From Annulohypoxylon bovei var. microspora (lineage: Eukaryota > Ascomycota > Sordariomycetes > Xylariales > Hypoxylaceae): a DNA stretch of 64,000 nucleotides. Within the stretch, counting starts at the first letter, position 1. Every line of letters begins with the position of its first letter. This document shows positions 33,230 through 45,549 of this stretch, one piece after another. The notes beneath the pieces are model-generated. The model made no database searches and was not told the origin of the DNA. It saw nothing but the letters and a program-made list of their open reading frames with translations. Made by a program: the position numbers and the translations under genes. The DNA lies in the NCBI GenBank assembly GCA_022836615.1, contig MU405243.1, positions 231,841 to 295,840 on the forward strand. Reading direction: 5' to 3'.

Positions 33230-34037
33230 GTTGTGTACGAGATTTTTTTTGTTTACAGCTAGAGGTCACTATGACCACAACTGCTATAATCGTGCCCTAT
33301 GAGAATGAGATGAGTATCCAAGTGTTAATATTGTAATCCTTGATCAACCCCTGAAAAGCTCTCACGGCGCAGCGCGCAACAAAAATTGAGCCAATAGAGA
33401 CGCGATGAAAGTATAAGAGCGAGGGTGTTTAGTAAGGTAGCAAATAATACAACGAAGAAACAAAAAAGAATCGAGTAATGATTAATAAAGGTGTAGAGGT
33501 CTAGAGAAGAGAATTATAATAAAGAAAGTTTAAAGGACTAAAAGGTCTTTGTAACTGAAATATTCGAGGCTCATGAGGTTTCAAATTTGTACCTTGGATG
33601 ATTGTGGATGACGTCGCTAGCCGCTAGCGGCCAGGGTATTATGCACTGACCACACTTTATTTGATGGAGACGAATTTCCATTGCCGTCCCTAAAGCTGCT
33701 CGATGTTCTTTGTACTTTGCCATCAATGATAGTCACATGTGCTGTTAGAATTTAGATTTAATATTCTACATTGACCTTTTCGGACTTAATGTGTTTATAT
33801 TGACAATTTTTTAAAAGGTATCCGATGAAAATGATGCAAGAGGTACGTTTAACATCAATTCTATTCTGCCTGATCAAGTTTCACCCACTTCGAGATGAAC
33901 AAATCGTGGTTACAATTGCACAAGATATAGAAAACGGCCTTGCCTAGTTGAAAAGAAACGCATGATTCGTCTGATATTATTAAATGTGTTTCAAAAATTC
34001 TATGTACTTAAAAATGATATATACGTTAGAGGCAATA
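33230..34037. other. Intergenic region
   Basis: Promoter of the DUF1769 gene and 3' flank of the F-box gene; AT-rich, no gene seen. Confidence 0.55.
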
Positions 34038-35942
34038 TTAACTATATGTGGGCACGAGGAACTGGTCGATGTCAACCCTCTCGAAGAAGCTAATGTGGCC
34101 GAAACCAACCCAATATTGCGCCAGCCTATTATGTGACAACAGGAGGAGTTGCGATTCAATATATCTGTCTACAAAATGAGTTAGCTCAGAACCATAATAT
34201 GTAACCTAGCGTGGAGTGTATTTTACCATTATAGAACCCCATATGGGCTATGTGACCCTTACTCTTCACTACTCGGGCGCCCTCGAACGGCGGCTCCCGA
34301 GCCGTACCTATAAACCCGTCCTCACCAAGATCATCAGCGACGAAGGTATATTCGCCCCTCGGCACATTGGCATCGCCCGTCAGCTTGATCGCTTCCAACC
34401 GGCCACGATAAACGCGCTTGTGCAAGAAACGCTCCTGGAACTCCGCTTCCGTCTCACTTTCAAGTCGCATCAGCGGGTCCTCATCTCGGTCCTCATCGTC
34501 GGGTTGATTAATCAACAAGAACTCGCAACCATGCCCGCTATAGTCGCCCACCCAGATCCCTCTCCAGGGCTTCTCTGCTGTCGGCGTGTACAAACCCGGA
34601 TCCAGAGTTGAATAAGTCACTACCTCCTCGGCAAAATGTACACCGAGACTAGGCGGTCCCATCTCCATCCATTGCCTGATGCGAAAGATCTGATCAGACG
34701 CTTCGGAGCGGTTGCGTGGCTGCCACATCGCCGAAGTCGACCTTGTATAGTTGATAGATGTTGCGAGGGGGTGGACTCCCGCAGGTTGACCTGTTACACG
34801 GTGTCGTGCCGGAATTGCGGGCGGAGGCCAAACGTAGCCGTGGGGGAACTCGTTCGCCATCCGGCCGGCTAGAGCTGGTTTGTTAAGTGGTTTCGCGAGG
34901 AGAAAGTTAGTAAACCGAGGGTCCGTCCCATTGTTGATGCGCATCGGCTGTTCCGAATAGAAATGCCGAAAATTTAAAGACGACGACTTGCCACGAACTA
35001 TGTTCTCGAGGCTGTCAACATTAAGCTGTAAGATAGGCTTATCGAGGTGCAGCTTCACCGACGGCTCGAAGTGGTGAATATGGACGTCCTGGTCAGCAAG
35101 CCACGGCTCACTACCCTCTTTATTTCGTATGGAAACTAGTTGGTATCCTTCAATACAGCCTCGTCGCTCATCGTAACGCACGATAATCATCTGACCCGTC
35201 AATTCACGATCGCAAAACCACAATTTGTGCTTCGTTAAAAACCAGTAAGGGTCGTGCGATATGTATAGTTCACGCCAACTTTTGCATGGGTACGGGGAAG
35301 TAATACGATTCCCAAGGAGATTCGACAGAACATGCCGTTTCCATTGCGTATCGGAATTTGCGTGGCTGCGTAATACGCGACAGACGAGAGAGACGGCAGC
35401 TAGCTCCAGAGGAGTCAGCCAGGAAAGTATCGCATCGATTAGCTCGGGAGGGAGATCGAGGAGGGGGGCCCTATTCGAGGGGCTGCTCGAAAACGACTTG
35501 GCAGGACTCGAGTCTAGAATTCATTGGTTAGTTAGGAAGAACTTGGAATCCGGAGCCCCCGTGTTAACGAAGCCGGGTAGGACGTGGTTATGGATTGCGG
35601 GATGGAGGCATGAATCCACGAACCTCGGCTTGTTGATGCGCTTGTAGTGCATCGCTTCAACGGGGTGTCGAGGTCGTCGTCTAAGTCGGGTTCAAGTAGG
35701 TTGCGGCGCACATCATGCGCGGGGACAGATTTGACAACGAAGACATTTTCTTCGATTTCGGGGTCCAATCTTCCGTAACTAACGGCCGGATTGTGAACAT
35801 TTATGGTGCCAGTTTTTGTTCCAGAGCCTGATCCGGATGCCTCGTCATCTCGTGTCGCCTCGGCGCCGGAGCTAGAATCGTCTGATGAGTTGGTGATGGT
35901 AGATTTCGTATGCCAAATACGCCCACGCCCTTCCTCAGCCAT
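34038..35942 (-). CDS. F-box domain protein
   Basis: Modelled as three exons: 35942-35624, 35513-34227 and 34168-34038, giving 578 aa. The last intron (GTAAAA...CTAAC...TTGTAG) is secure; it joins GFYN to DRYIESQLL and ends with GFGHISFFERVD. The F-box is clear: LDLPPELIDAILSWLTPLEL, then AAVSLVCRVL. Downstream is the conserved C-terminal half of these fungal F-box proteins: PWRGIWVGDYSGHGCEFLL, RLEAIKLTGDANVPRGEY and ARVVKSKGHIAHMGF. Such proteins act as substrate receptors of SCF ubiquitin ligases. The first intron (GTTCGT...CTAAC...TTCTAG) has a weak donor, and the frame inside it is unexpectedly open. The N-terminal ~106 residues are Ser/Asp-rich. Confidence 0.85.
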
Positions 35943-37578
35943 CTTCTACGTCCGCGGGGGGACCCCGAGCGCAGTCACACAAGCGACAAGTTCGGGGGCT
36001 TTGAAGGATCCAATTGACAAGGGTCACAGCCACGTGGTGGAGAGCTGAGAGGGGGGAAGCCCAGAGTCGGTCGCGGAGAGGACAGATTTAAACGAGATCC
36101 AGATCGCTAATAATACTCTTAGCTAAAAATTGATACCCCCCGGTGGCTGATTTTCGATGGTGGCAATATTGAGTCCTAGTACCCGTATCTAGGTAGAGTT
36201 GATGGAGGTTAGCAGGCAGCAGACAGCTGGCAGGTCGGGCGTCATTTAATAGCTAAGAACAAGGAAGAGGGATATCCCGTTCTCATAATGACGGTAGGTC
36301 AGGTATTTCAGTTTCAGACCCAACGTAGATGCAACAGCTCGTCCGTATGGGAAGTGGCAGAGTGGGCACAACGAACGGTGGCGACCAATAGCGGGATTTG
36401 GAATTGGCGAAATCATTGATTTGACTGATGGCGGTCCGGGGCTGGGCTCTTCCTCGGCTTGGTAGTGTCCACGGGGTTCCAGGCTTGTTTAAAAAGAGCT
36501 CAATATTGGGATTCAGTTTGACTTATCAACATTTGGTAGGTGCTCTGGCACTCTGGTTAGGTAGACCAAGTTTCCATGCAATAGCGCCGACAGTATTCAT
36601 ATCATCAACCATTTCTAGCATGCTTTTCGTAGGTGCCAGGAAGTTGTTTAGAAAATGGAGAATGGATTGAAGGAGTCGGAGCCGAGCCGGTCTATGAAAT
36701 TTCTTGGTACAACTGTAAAAAGGTAAAATGTCCACTTGTCGCTTCCTTGTTGCTTCGAATTTCGGTATCACCTTGTTGTCTAGGTACTGCTGCTGCTGCT
36801 GCTGTATCCAGCGCATCTACGACCCACCGGGTTGGTACGGGAAGGTCCCAACTTTAGGCTCCTGACCAGCCTCCTAATCAGTAATTCTAGGCTCCAGGAA
36901 GGCTCCTGCTAGCCGTTACTACTACAGGGGGTTATAGACGCTATAGCCGCAAATCTTAACGCTCCATCCCCAACAGCCCCAGCACCCCAGGTACCCCAAA
37001 GTTGACAATTCGGTCCCTTTATACCGTATTTATGAACTAACTTCTAACTTTAACCTTAACCTGTTCTCCACTCTTCGCATCTTCCCTAATTGGTTAGGTA
37101 CCTACCTTAAGTACCTACTCTATTCTTCGTCTTAATCTCCTTAGTTTTCAATATTTTGTTATTTATCAAGATATATCATATCATCGCGGTCAAATACGAA
37201 TAGTCATATCCCACCGTGCGGCACGCCTTATACGTTTTACGCGCTACAGCACCCCCCTACGCAGTCCAGGGTCCCTTTCTCTTCCTCCGGATACCTCAAA
37301 CCGAACCGGAGGACACTTGTGACAAGAGAATCCTACAACGTATCACAATTAATGACCCTATCACACCACATAATTCTTACCTCCACGCTCGGCTGTAACT
37401 TCAAGATGTGGCTAGTCCTCCAGACCACCGGTACAGTTAACTAACCCCATGCGCTGCCGCCGACTTCTACCCACCAATACCCACTGTCGCTTCGTCGATA
37501 TCTTACACCTTGCATCATACCCGATCTGACTATGCCCTGGCCCCCATTGGAACGGCTGCCCATTCCTGTCGTGGGAAA
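35943..37578. other. Intergenic region
   Basis: Contains the F-box promoter, a (CTG)6 tract at 36787-36804 and a GGTACCTACC motif cluster near 37098. The small ORFs here have no support. Confidence 0.5.
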
Positions 37579-38154
37579 ATGCCAGGGGTCTCGAGAAAGA
37601 GACCGGCCATTTTCGGACTACACATCCAATCCGGCATGCTACACCTGAAGATGCAACGATCCCGGGTCTATCAGCAAGAAGAGTTTGAAATTACAACTTC
37701 AATATGTCTGTATTCACCTAGAAGTAGCTTGCTATGTTCTTCGATATTCCCCGGATCGATGCGCTGTTTTAAAAGGGAAGAGAAGAAGAGCCGAAAGAAT
37801 GACCCTTCGTATGCTCGGACAACAACATCAGACCAATCACAAGACTCGCCCTACCTTGTAAGGTTATAGGATGACACTCCCATAGACAACCGCCTTCCCT
37901 TCTAGTTGTCCACTGAGATTCCTACGGGGATATTGTGTTTACGCACAAATTTACCCGTCTATATTCCTCGATATGCCCATGCAGGTCCAAGCAGCTCGGC
38001 TCTTGGCTACAGGCTACAGGTTTATTGTGTAAACGTCCAGGGTCTCTCGTGGGTACTCACCTATCCTTTTATAGACATGTTAGATGTTTATTTCATACGG
38101 CATGGGCCACCTACGATCGGCATCACTTCTTGGCATGCGTGCTATATTTACTAA
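37579..38154 (+). CDS. Possible two-exon gene, unknown product
   Basis: ATG 37579 opens 93 codons up to 37857. A 48-nt intron follows (GTAAGG, pyrimidine tract, CTTCTAG at 37905). Exon 37906-38154 continues in phase to a stop, 175 aa in total. The product has a Lys/Arg-rich segment (KREEKKSRKNDP) and no recognised domain. Codon use in the second exon is not strongly biased and no homology is evident, so this is a weak call. It could be a non-coding transcript or chance. Confidence 0.25.
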
Positions 38155-40056
38155 GGCTAGGACGTTACCATCACCGATGCTGGGAATGTTTCCGACGAGG
38201 TTAGACTTTACTTACCAGGCTCTCACCTGGCGCACTTAAGCACCACGCTTGGCATTTTGGCGGCACCACGCTTGGTCATCTGCGCATCTCGGAGCTTTAG
38301 ATCCCCTGCTCATCTTGCCCCGGTACGGACGCGAATGTGACTCAATCCGTTATCAGCAACGCCAACAAAGGTCGGAACTTCAATTCGCCAACGGGAACCA
38401 GTTCCCGTGATGCCTTCGGCAGTCATCCAGCATCAAAAACAGGGTATTCACCATTGGAGTTCCGCATTTGGAGAGCCGCTGCTATTTCTGTCGTGGCCCG
38501 CCCAGTTTTTGAGCTTCCTCTTCGAGCCTACCTGATTACTAGGACGGCTGGGGACTGTATAATCGTTGAACCCTGTGTTGTCCCGTGCAAATTAAGCAAA
38601 CCGAAATCGTTCCGCCTTTCCGCCGTCTTCCACTGCTCGGCGGACCTAACATCCCCAGCCATGCCAAGCATTGAGGAATCGCAGCCGGCGCATAACTATG
38701 CTCCTAAACATCCCTCTGGGATCTGGCTAGACTGAAGCCCAAGGCCACGGAACTGTTCATGATCCTGGAGTGATCGCCCCACCTATGTTCGGTATTGGCT
38801 CAAGATTTATCCTATAGTGGATGTGTTTTCCAGGGTCTGGAGGTTTCTCTCTTCTCGACGAATAGCATCCAAGTTAGAAAGGTGAGGGAAGACAGATGAT
38901 CTGTTCAGAGATCAAAATCAAATCATTTCAACCTAGGTTCCCAAGATACCTAAGGTAAGGGTTTTAGGGCCAGCCAGCCGGAACGATAACTACTCTTCTT
39001 TTATATCGGAACAACTGATTCTTTAAGCAGTCTCTTCTACTACCACGCATCGATGCCTACTTCATCAGTTGAAATTCTCCGTTTAAGTATCCGTTGTAAT
39101 GATACGAGGGTGACTTTATAGAGGCCCTATCGATATTTAGGTATACGGGTAAAATAAACAGACCTTGGTCACCGCCATTGTATACCTACCTACACTGACA
39201 ACCTGGCAGAAGCAGCGTGGCGTATGCGGCCGTATGCGGGCATATCTTGTCCGGTCAACGCAAATCGAACTATCTCTCTTTGCTTAACTTTTATTATCTT
39301 AAAACTCCGGTATCCTATGATTTTAGAAACCTTGTGGAATTACTCTTGAATTACTAGAGAACGGATGATTGGTTGACTATCGTGGCCATCAAGATATGTA
39401 TACACAATTACACACACACGTGTAAAGATTTTGTTGGTATTGTCCCAATATCCACAAGTACCTAATAGAAACAATATGATTTAAATGTCGTGTCTCCACG
39501 AAATACCTAGGTGTATGCACGTTCGTAAGTGACTACATATGTACGGTACCGAAGTAGTAGTCATCGTTGTGCTTCAATGAACATTAGCTTTACCAAGCGG
39601 AGTCTACGTGGCCCACTATTCTAAGTTGACATATGCCGCACGGACCACACCCATACCTTGTTTCTGTACTAAAGGCAAGAGGCGAGAGAGGCGTTAGTTA
39701 GGTGGCAGGGTGGAATCAAGCTGCTGAAGTCAACCCGACATCACACAATGAGAGTTAGATAAAAGTGAGAATTTATTGAAATAGCTTCATTTTCAACTCA
39801 TCAGCTCATATTAAGCACCTAGACTCACAATTTATACCTCTAGTTTCAATTATTACTCATCGGCTTAACTATTCGTGTTCACTAAAGCTTTACATTTGCC
39901 AATCAGCTATCGACGATCGTCGGTCTCCTCTCCTCGCCTTCTAAGTCCGTCATAGAACACTTAATTATAGTGCTACGCCGTATGTGCTTCGTTCCAACAT
40001 TCATAGGCATCATGTCCAGTTTCTTCTCTCTACTCCCGGATCTTCTTCCGATGATT
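38155..40056. other. Intergenic region
   Basis: About 1.9 kb. An open frame at 38337-38735 (+) lacks an ATG at its start and any family feature. Nothing else seen. Confidence 0.45.
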
Positions 40057-40945
40057 ATGCCTTCCGAAGTGCAAATCACAAAGGCTTCCGACCTTGAGGC
40101 TCAAAGAGACGGGAAGGATGCGGCAATGATCCGTCAAGGAGCCGTGATCGGCAAAAGTGATAGGATGTGTGCCAGTGGTAAGCTACCTTGTCAATCTATC
40201 TTCAAAACCGACCTTAGAAGTCCTTGTGCATATGCTATGCGTTCGGGCACAATTGCAATGCCACCAAATGTCACCTTGAGCCCATATCAAGCCTTGACCG
40301 AGAAGTTGGTTCCCGCTTGCATATGGGGGGGCCCCTGACCTTATGTCAGATTCATGTTAGTAACAGCGTCAGTAGTCCTAATAGCCAAACCACACTGTTC
40401 CTCAGCAGTACATCACCATGGTGAACAAGGTCAGTCTTAGTCCTGCCCTAAATACGTCGAAGTGCTTTTCTAACATTAACCAAGAGACCATCATCTACGC
40501 TGCTTCGGGCAAGGGAATGGTACGTATAAGAGCAATTAAGGTGTAAAAACGCCGGATCCTCTATTGATTTCTTATGCCTGGATATCTACTATCACACCAC
40601 TATCATTGAAGCTAACTTGTCCGCAGTATGTCATAATCCCCCAACGATTCTTGTGCTACCCTGTTTTTTCTTCTTCTCCAATAATAGGTTACGAGGCCTG
40701 GAGTCTGTGGGGGAAAGCTGACAGGTAATAGATTGGTGACCAGCTCCGGCGCTGACGAAGAGCCTAAGAGGCATGAACTGTCTCCGGGAGACTTTGCATT
40801 TGTCCCGCCGTGGACAGAGCATCAAGAAATCAATGAGACTGGCGAGAATGTTGTCTGGATCCTGATTCGAAGCGGCCCTGAACCTGTAGTGGTCTACCTG
40901 ACGGGCTGGGGAGGCGACGAAGCGAAGGCTGATGCAATTGATTGA
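40057..40945 (+). CDS. Small cupin-domain protein
   Basis: Four exons assembled from splice sites: 40057-40177, 40373-40429, 40485-40519 and 40688-40945, giving 156 aa. Phases agree throughout. Exon 2 ends in the metal-binding HHHGEQ (residues 54-59). Exon 3 gives ETIIYAASGKGM. Exon 4 gives ELSPGDFAFVPPWTEHQEIN and the closing strand VVWILIRSGPEPVVV. This is the two-motif cupin barrel of small fungal cupin_2 proteins; their reactions are mostly unknown. In-frame ATGs at 40051 and further upstream allow a longer start; MPSEVQ is chosen as the usual short N-terminus. The last acceptor (ATAG 40687) follows a closer CAG at 40626 and is the least certain site. Convergent with the hydrolase gene (151 nt). 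Confidence 0.78.
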
Positions 40946-41096
40946 CGCTGCCGGTAATGAAGGGGCCTTCACATGCTGTAAATTCGGCACGTCCGGGTGC
41001 ATAGGCCCAAGCGCCAGGAGGGTAGTGGCGCTTGATTACGCAAATCTCGACATCCAGTAAACAGGACAATCGACGGCGCTACCAGGGGTGGTACAT

Positions 41097-42716
41097 CTAT
41101 TCTGTGCAGTAACGGCGTATGACGCTACAAAGTCTTTCCTGGTTCTTCCTGGTGTCAAATACTTGAGCGTGGTCCAATCCCCAGAACCACAGCAACTCAA
41201 TCCCGTCGCGTGTGAGATAACCATTACCCCCTCTATCCTGTCCCATGGACCACCCCTTAGAGCTGGCATCCCCTCTGTTTGTCTGGCCGGGGACGACCCA
41301 TCCATCACCATCGGCGCCCAAGTATTGGGCAACCATCAGAGTATCAACGATCAAATCTCGTTCCGCGAGACACACTGCCACCTTTCGCAGCGGTCTCGCA
41401 GCAGCCCGGACCCCCTGATCACCCACACCAACCACTTCTGCAGATGACCCCCTCGCCACTCCCACTAGCTCTTCCTTCCACACAATATTATCTTTCCAGA
41501 AGAAATGCCGGCCCAGACAGTGAGCCACGCCGGGATCCATGCTCGCAAAATACCATAGCTGCCACTCGTTGGCCTCCCTGGGTCTGCGTCTAGTGAAATT
41601 GTATGCTACATCTGGCATATGCAATAAAATAGTTACAGGATCAATGAGTACTGCTGAGGCAATCCTGTCGGCTAGCTTTTCCGAACGCAGCATGTGGGTT
41701 GCCAAGGCGCTGCCGTACGAATGGGATACCAACACGAACCTGTCCCACCCGTGCGCATCCAAGATCGTAGCAATCTGCTTTAGGAATTCGGGCCTCTTCA
41801 GCGGCTCTCCCGTGAGTCGGAAAGAAATCGGGAGGATCTCGATCGCGATAATGCCAATCTGACCCTCCCCATTTTGCCCTCCTGAGTCCGAATTTAGTCG
41901 CGCGAGGAACGGCACGTACGTGTAGAGGCCGATGCCGATGCCGTGGAGGAACACGACAGGAAGCTTTCCGGCGGCAGTATGCGGGCGGTACCAGTAGCTT
42001 AGCTCTTCTGACTCGGAATACCTACTAGTGAACAGGTCTTGTAAGCGTGGAGGGATAACGGAGAGTATTTTAGACGGCGACTGGGCGTGATAATGAAACC
42101 CGTTCCACGCTAGCAAGCAATGCGACACAAAGTCGACCAAGCCTACGACCAAATACCACGCAATACTTCTATATCGGGTTTCCACCTCGTCCAACGTCAG
42201 TCGGAGACCCTCGGCCTTCCCTCTCCCCGGCTCTAATCTCCGGCCTAGCAACTTCTCGATAGCCTCTATGTACCCGTCGAGTTCTGCATCCTCCTCCTCG
42301 GACTCGTTACCAGGCCACCTGTCGAAGAAGGCCCAGAGGATAAAGTCGCGTACGTTATCTCTCCGTATCTCAGACTCATCGGCGCCAAGGAACCATTTCT
42401 GGAGGTAGCGCCGGGCGTCAGGCACGTTTGCGAAGCAGCGCTGGAACAGGGCGCGACGCTCCTCGCGCGACAGCGGCGGTGGGTGATTTGCTTCCTCCTT
42501 TAGCCGCCTGTTGTGCGGGATGTAGATGAGAACAGCGTACAGAAGGTCCGAGACGCAGTAGGCAAGCAGCGCTATGCTAAAGGGATGGGATAGCGCCGCC
42601 GAGCCGTAGACCGCCGCCAAGAGGGCTAGACATGCTATGCACAGCGGCGTCGTATATTGCACCAGGAATATGCATACACGGATAAAAATGTACTCTGGTA
42701 TCGACGTGCCAATCAT
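41097..42716 (-). CDS. Membrane-anchored alpha/beta hydrolase
   Basis: Single exon, 539 aa, ATG 42716. The N-terminal ~66 residues contain two or more hydrophobic helices, and another lies at about 186-205, so the protein is probably anchored in a membrane. The hydrolase core begins near 240. The oxyanion-hole HG is at 258-259 (VVFLHGIGIG) and the nucleophile Ser333 is in VSHSYGSA. A candidate Asp is in CLAERDLIVD, and the His in WGLDHAQVF. The triad is complete. The long N-terminal extension before the core is shared by a family of fungal hydrolases of unknown substrate. Esterase or lipase activity is inferred. Confidence 0.87.
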   Translation of the reverse strand: MIGTSIPEYIFIRVCIFLVQYTTPLCIACLALLAAVYGSAALSHPFSIALLAYCVSDLLYAVLIYIPHNRRLKEEANHPPPLSREERRALFQRCFANVPDARRYLQKWFLGADESEIRRDNVRDFILWAFFDRWPGNESEEEDAELDGYIEAIEKLLGRRLEPGRGKAEGLRLTLDEVETRYRSIAWYLVVGLVDFVSHCLLAWNGFHYHAQSPSKILSVIPPRLQDLFTSRYSESEELSYWYRPHTAAGKLPVVFLHGIGIGLYTYVPFLARLNSDSGGQNGEGQIGIIAIEILPISFRLTGEPLKRPEFLKQIATILDAHGWDRFVLVSHSYGSALATHMLRSEKLADRIASAVLIDPVTILLHMPDVAYNFTRRRPREANEWQLWYFASMDPGVAHCLGRHFFWKDNIVWKEELVGVARGSSAEVVGVGDQGVRAAARPLRKVAVCLAERDLIVDTLMVAQYLGADGDGWVVPGQTNRGDASSKGWSMGQDRGGNGYLTRDGIELLWFWGLDHAQVFDTRKNQERLCSVIRRYCTE

Positions 42717-45549
42717 GACGACGGGCCGCTATTACGGCTTTAGGCAAGCCGGGGAAGCGGTCGCGATAAGTATGATATGCTTAGTCCGCCCACCACTTCT
42801 TTTTTTGGATTCCTCCTAGTCTTCCGGACGACTCCTTAGCAAAGTTAATAGAAGCTAAAAGCGGTAGACAATTCCAAGACTCTGGTAGCCAACTACTAGG
42901 TAGTATAAACAGCGTTCTAGTACCTAACTAGTAGGTAAATCACACGTTGAGAAATTAGCCGCGCCAACATTAGTTAGGTAGCTAGTTCTAATAGGTATCT
43001 GAAGATTTCAATATTGACGGCGACTCGGGACGACGAAAGAAATCTGCTCAAACAGCTTCCTAAGATGGAAGGACTCGAGACAAGCTTCTTGGTGTAGCCT
43101 GCCAACAAACAATAGCTTCCCCTCGATACTTGGCAATCTTGTTTTCTACTAGGAAACAGAATAGGAAACAGAATATAAGGCCGTAATCCAAGTGACGTTT
43201 GTTGTCCCACTTTAAGTTATACCTTGTCGCATTGTCACCCGACGGCGCTAGGTGTGGCTTTGTGTGGCTAGTGTAGTGAGTGGCTTAGAGATTAGGTAAT
43301 GATCTGCCCTTAAAAGGGGCTTCGTGGAACGTCAGCAGAAATCGTTCAGGGGGTGGAAAAGAAGGAATTTTAAAATGGCTTTTCCAATCAGCATATGTCA
43401 TTTTAAGCTGCGTCATTTATTGAAATATAGGGTTTCTATTTTCATGATATCTCCCTTTTTATGATATCTAGGTCTGGGTAGATATTTTATTTGCTTCCAC
43501 CAGCGCTTGTTAGAATTCATATCATGGGAAAATATCTTAATAGGAACGTTTGGGATTTCCCAAAGTTTCCCTCTTATATTCGATCTCTAAACCATCCAGA
43601 TATCATTATTATAAAGCATTGGACTTTTGTAATCGTTTCGCTCAAGGAGGGTATGGGCTTCTAAGCTCAATAGAAGGATTGGGGTTCGCGTAAAACAAAA
43701 TGCTCTTGGTTTTTTCGGATGTGAACTTAGAAAACTTATACTTAATAGTCGAGATCCTAATATACCGAATTATTTGGTAAATGCCTTTAGGGATGTCAGC
43801 AATTTCATGATCATTCGGGTAAAAATGAAAACACTACAATGTAATGATTTGATAGATACTTATCTAACTAGGTGTTTACCTACCTAGATCTGTATGCATT
43901 TGGTCAAATACATAGAGGGCCATTTGCTTGGACACTTGCGACATAGACTTGAAAGTGATGGCAATTAATGTTATATTACTAACTTTGTTCATTTGATGTA
44001 TAAATAATAATATGCAGAGACTGTCAGCCTTTCATATCCTTACCTAGGTGACAGACAGAAAACTTCAATCCATACTGTATCCACAACCGGATGACTAACT
44101 GACAGTGCGCTTATCACCTTTGTAGGCTCTTTCTTAATAAGTACCTATGTACTGAGGTGTTTTATTGGCTATCCTTTGGAGGTTACGTCATTGAGGCCTT
44201 CTACCATCGGCTACAGTAGGTACCCAGGTTGTAGTTGATATTAACAGCTGGGTAACCACTAGGTACCTAGACACCAAAGTGGTTATCACAGAGCCTCCAG
44301 GTCTCTAATGGCACAATATAAGTTCTCAGCTACTAGGCAGTGTACATTGTTTACAGTCCCTGGAGACCGACCTACTTCCGCCAACTAAGGACTAGTTGCT
44401 TCAGATTGAATTTATGTTAAAATTTTAGTACCTGTCTAGGTACATAAACTATCAAAAAATACGTCCATTTTAAAGAGGACGGGGCAGTTATGATAGTTCA
44501 GTGTTTTCTTTTTGTTGTATTATCAACACAACAGGCCGAAGCATCCTATTCTACATATGGACAATATTTCCTTCGGTTCACCGTTTAAATCAGCTTTGAA
44601 CATGTCTACTATAGATAGTACAACGATACAAGGAGCATAGTATTTCCTAGATACTTCGGGTAGGTAATCTAAGGGGAAGCCAATATCATCTTACCTAGGT
44701 AGGCAAAATGCACAATAACCTCACATAGGTTTACTAGGTACAAATAGAAGAACCTAGAACATTGAATTTTAATATCAACGATAATCATCCGATTTATTGA
44801 AATCATTATATTATTTATAAATACTCAAATGATACAATAAATAGAGATTGGAATATGTTTGTGAAGAGGTAGACGTAGGTAATCTTGCCTTATTGGGTAT
44901 TTTAGAATATATCAGATTGGAATACGTTACATGTAGAGATGTATCTAGCGAAAACGTCATTAGATAATTAGGTGCGTCTCTAGGCAGGTACGAACGTACT
45001 ATTTCGGTATTATTATAGAGATAAAAAGAGGTTGGGGTTGGGGCTACCCAGATACGGTGATCAAGCGAGTTCAGAGAGCAACCGCGAATTTGACAACTTG
45101 ATCTATCACAGGCAGGAAAAGCAGTTACGACCACAGCTTCAGCCCCACATAGTTCGATTTTGATTTCAGTAAATGATTGAACTCAACTTGAAATCCATCT
45201 TCTATTTTTTATCATTCTTCCTTCATCACTTCCTTTGACTGACGTTGACCAACGCTGGCCTTGGAAGCCCAACACTTACAAACATTGAACTTTACCCTAC
45301 TCAACCACTGTTCACAAATAATCATAATCAAGTCGCATTATTTGTGACATTGTGCCGTCAACAGACTCGTTCTTTCTTCATTTCTTCCATAATTCCTTCT
45401 TCATTCTTCATTCCTTTTGCGACCCTGATTGATCACCAATCCATCTCTGTGGCATCCATCACGTCATTTCTTCTACAATTACTCATCTACTTAGGTACGA
45501 AGTAGAAGAAAGACCAGGAGAAAACATTCAAATCATCATTTCCTCTTAA
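42717..45549. other. Long intergenic region, no gene seen
   Basis: About 2.8 kb, AT-rich, with many TACCTAGGTA-type motifs (near 43880, 44043, 44693). From 45180 the plus strand is CTT/CAT-rich, typical of a long 5' leader for the gene at 45550. Confidence 0.5.

Noticed and set aside
38337..38735. 132-codon open frame (+)
   Set aside because: No ATG at its start, no domain or splice partners, ordinary composition.
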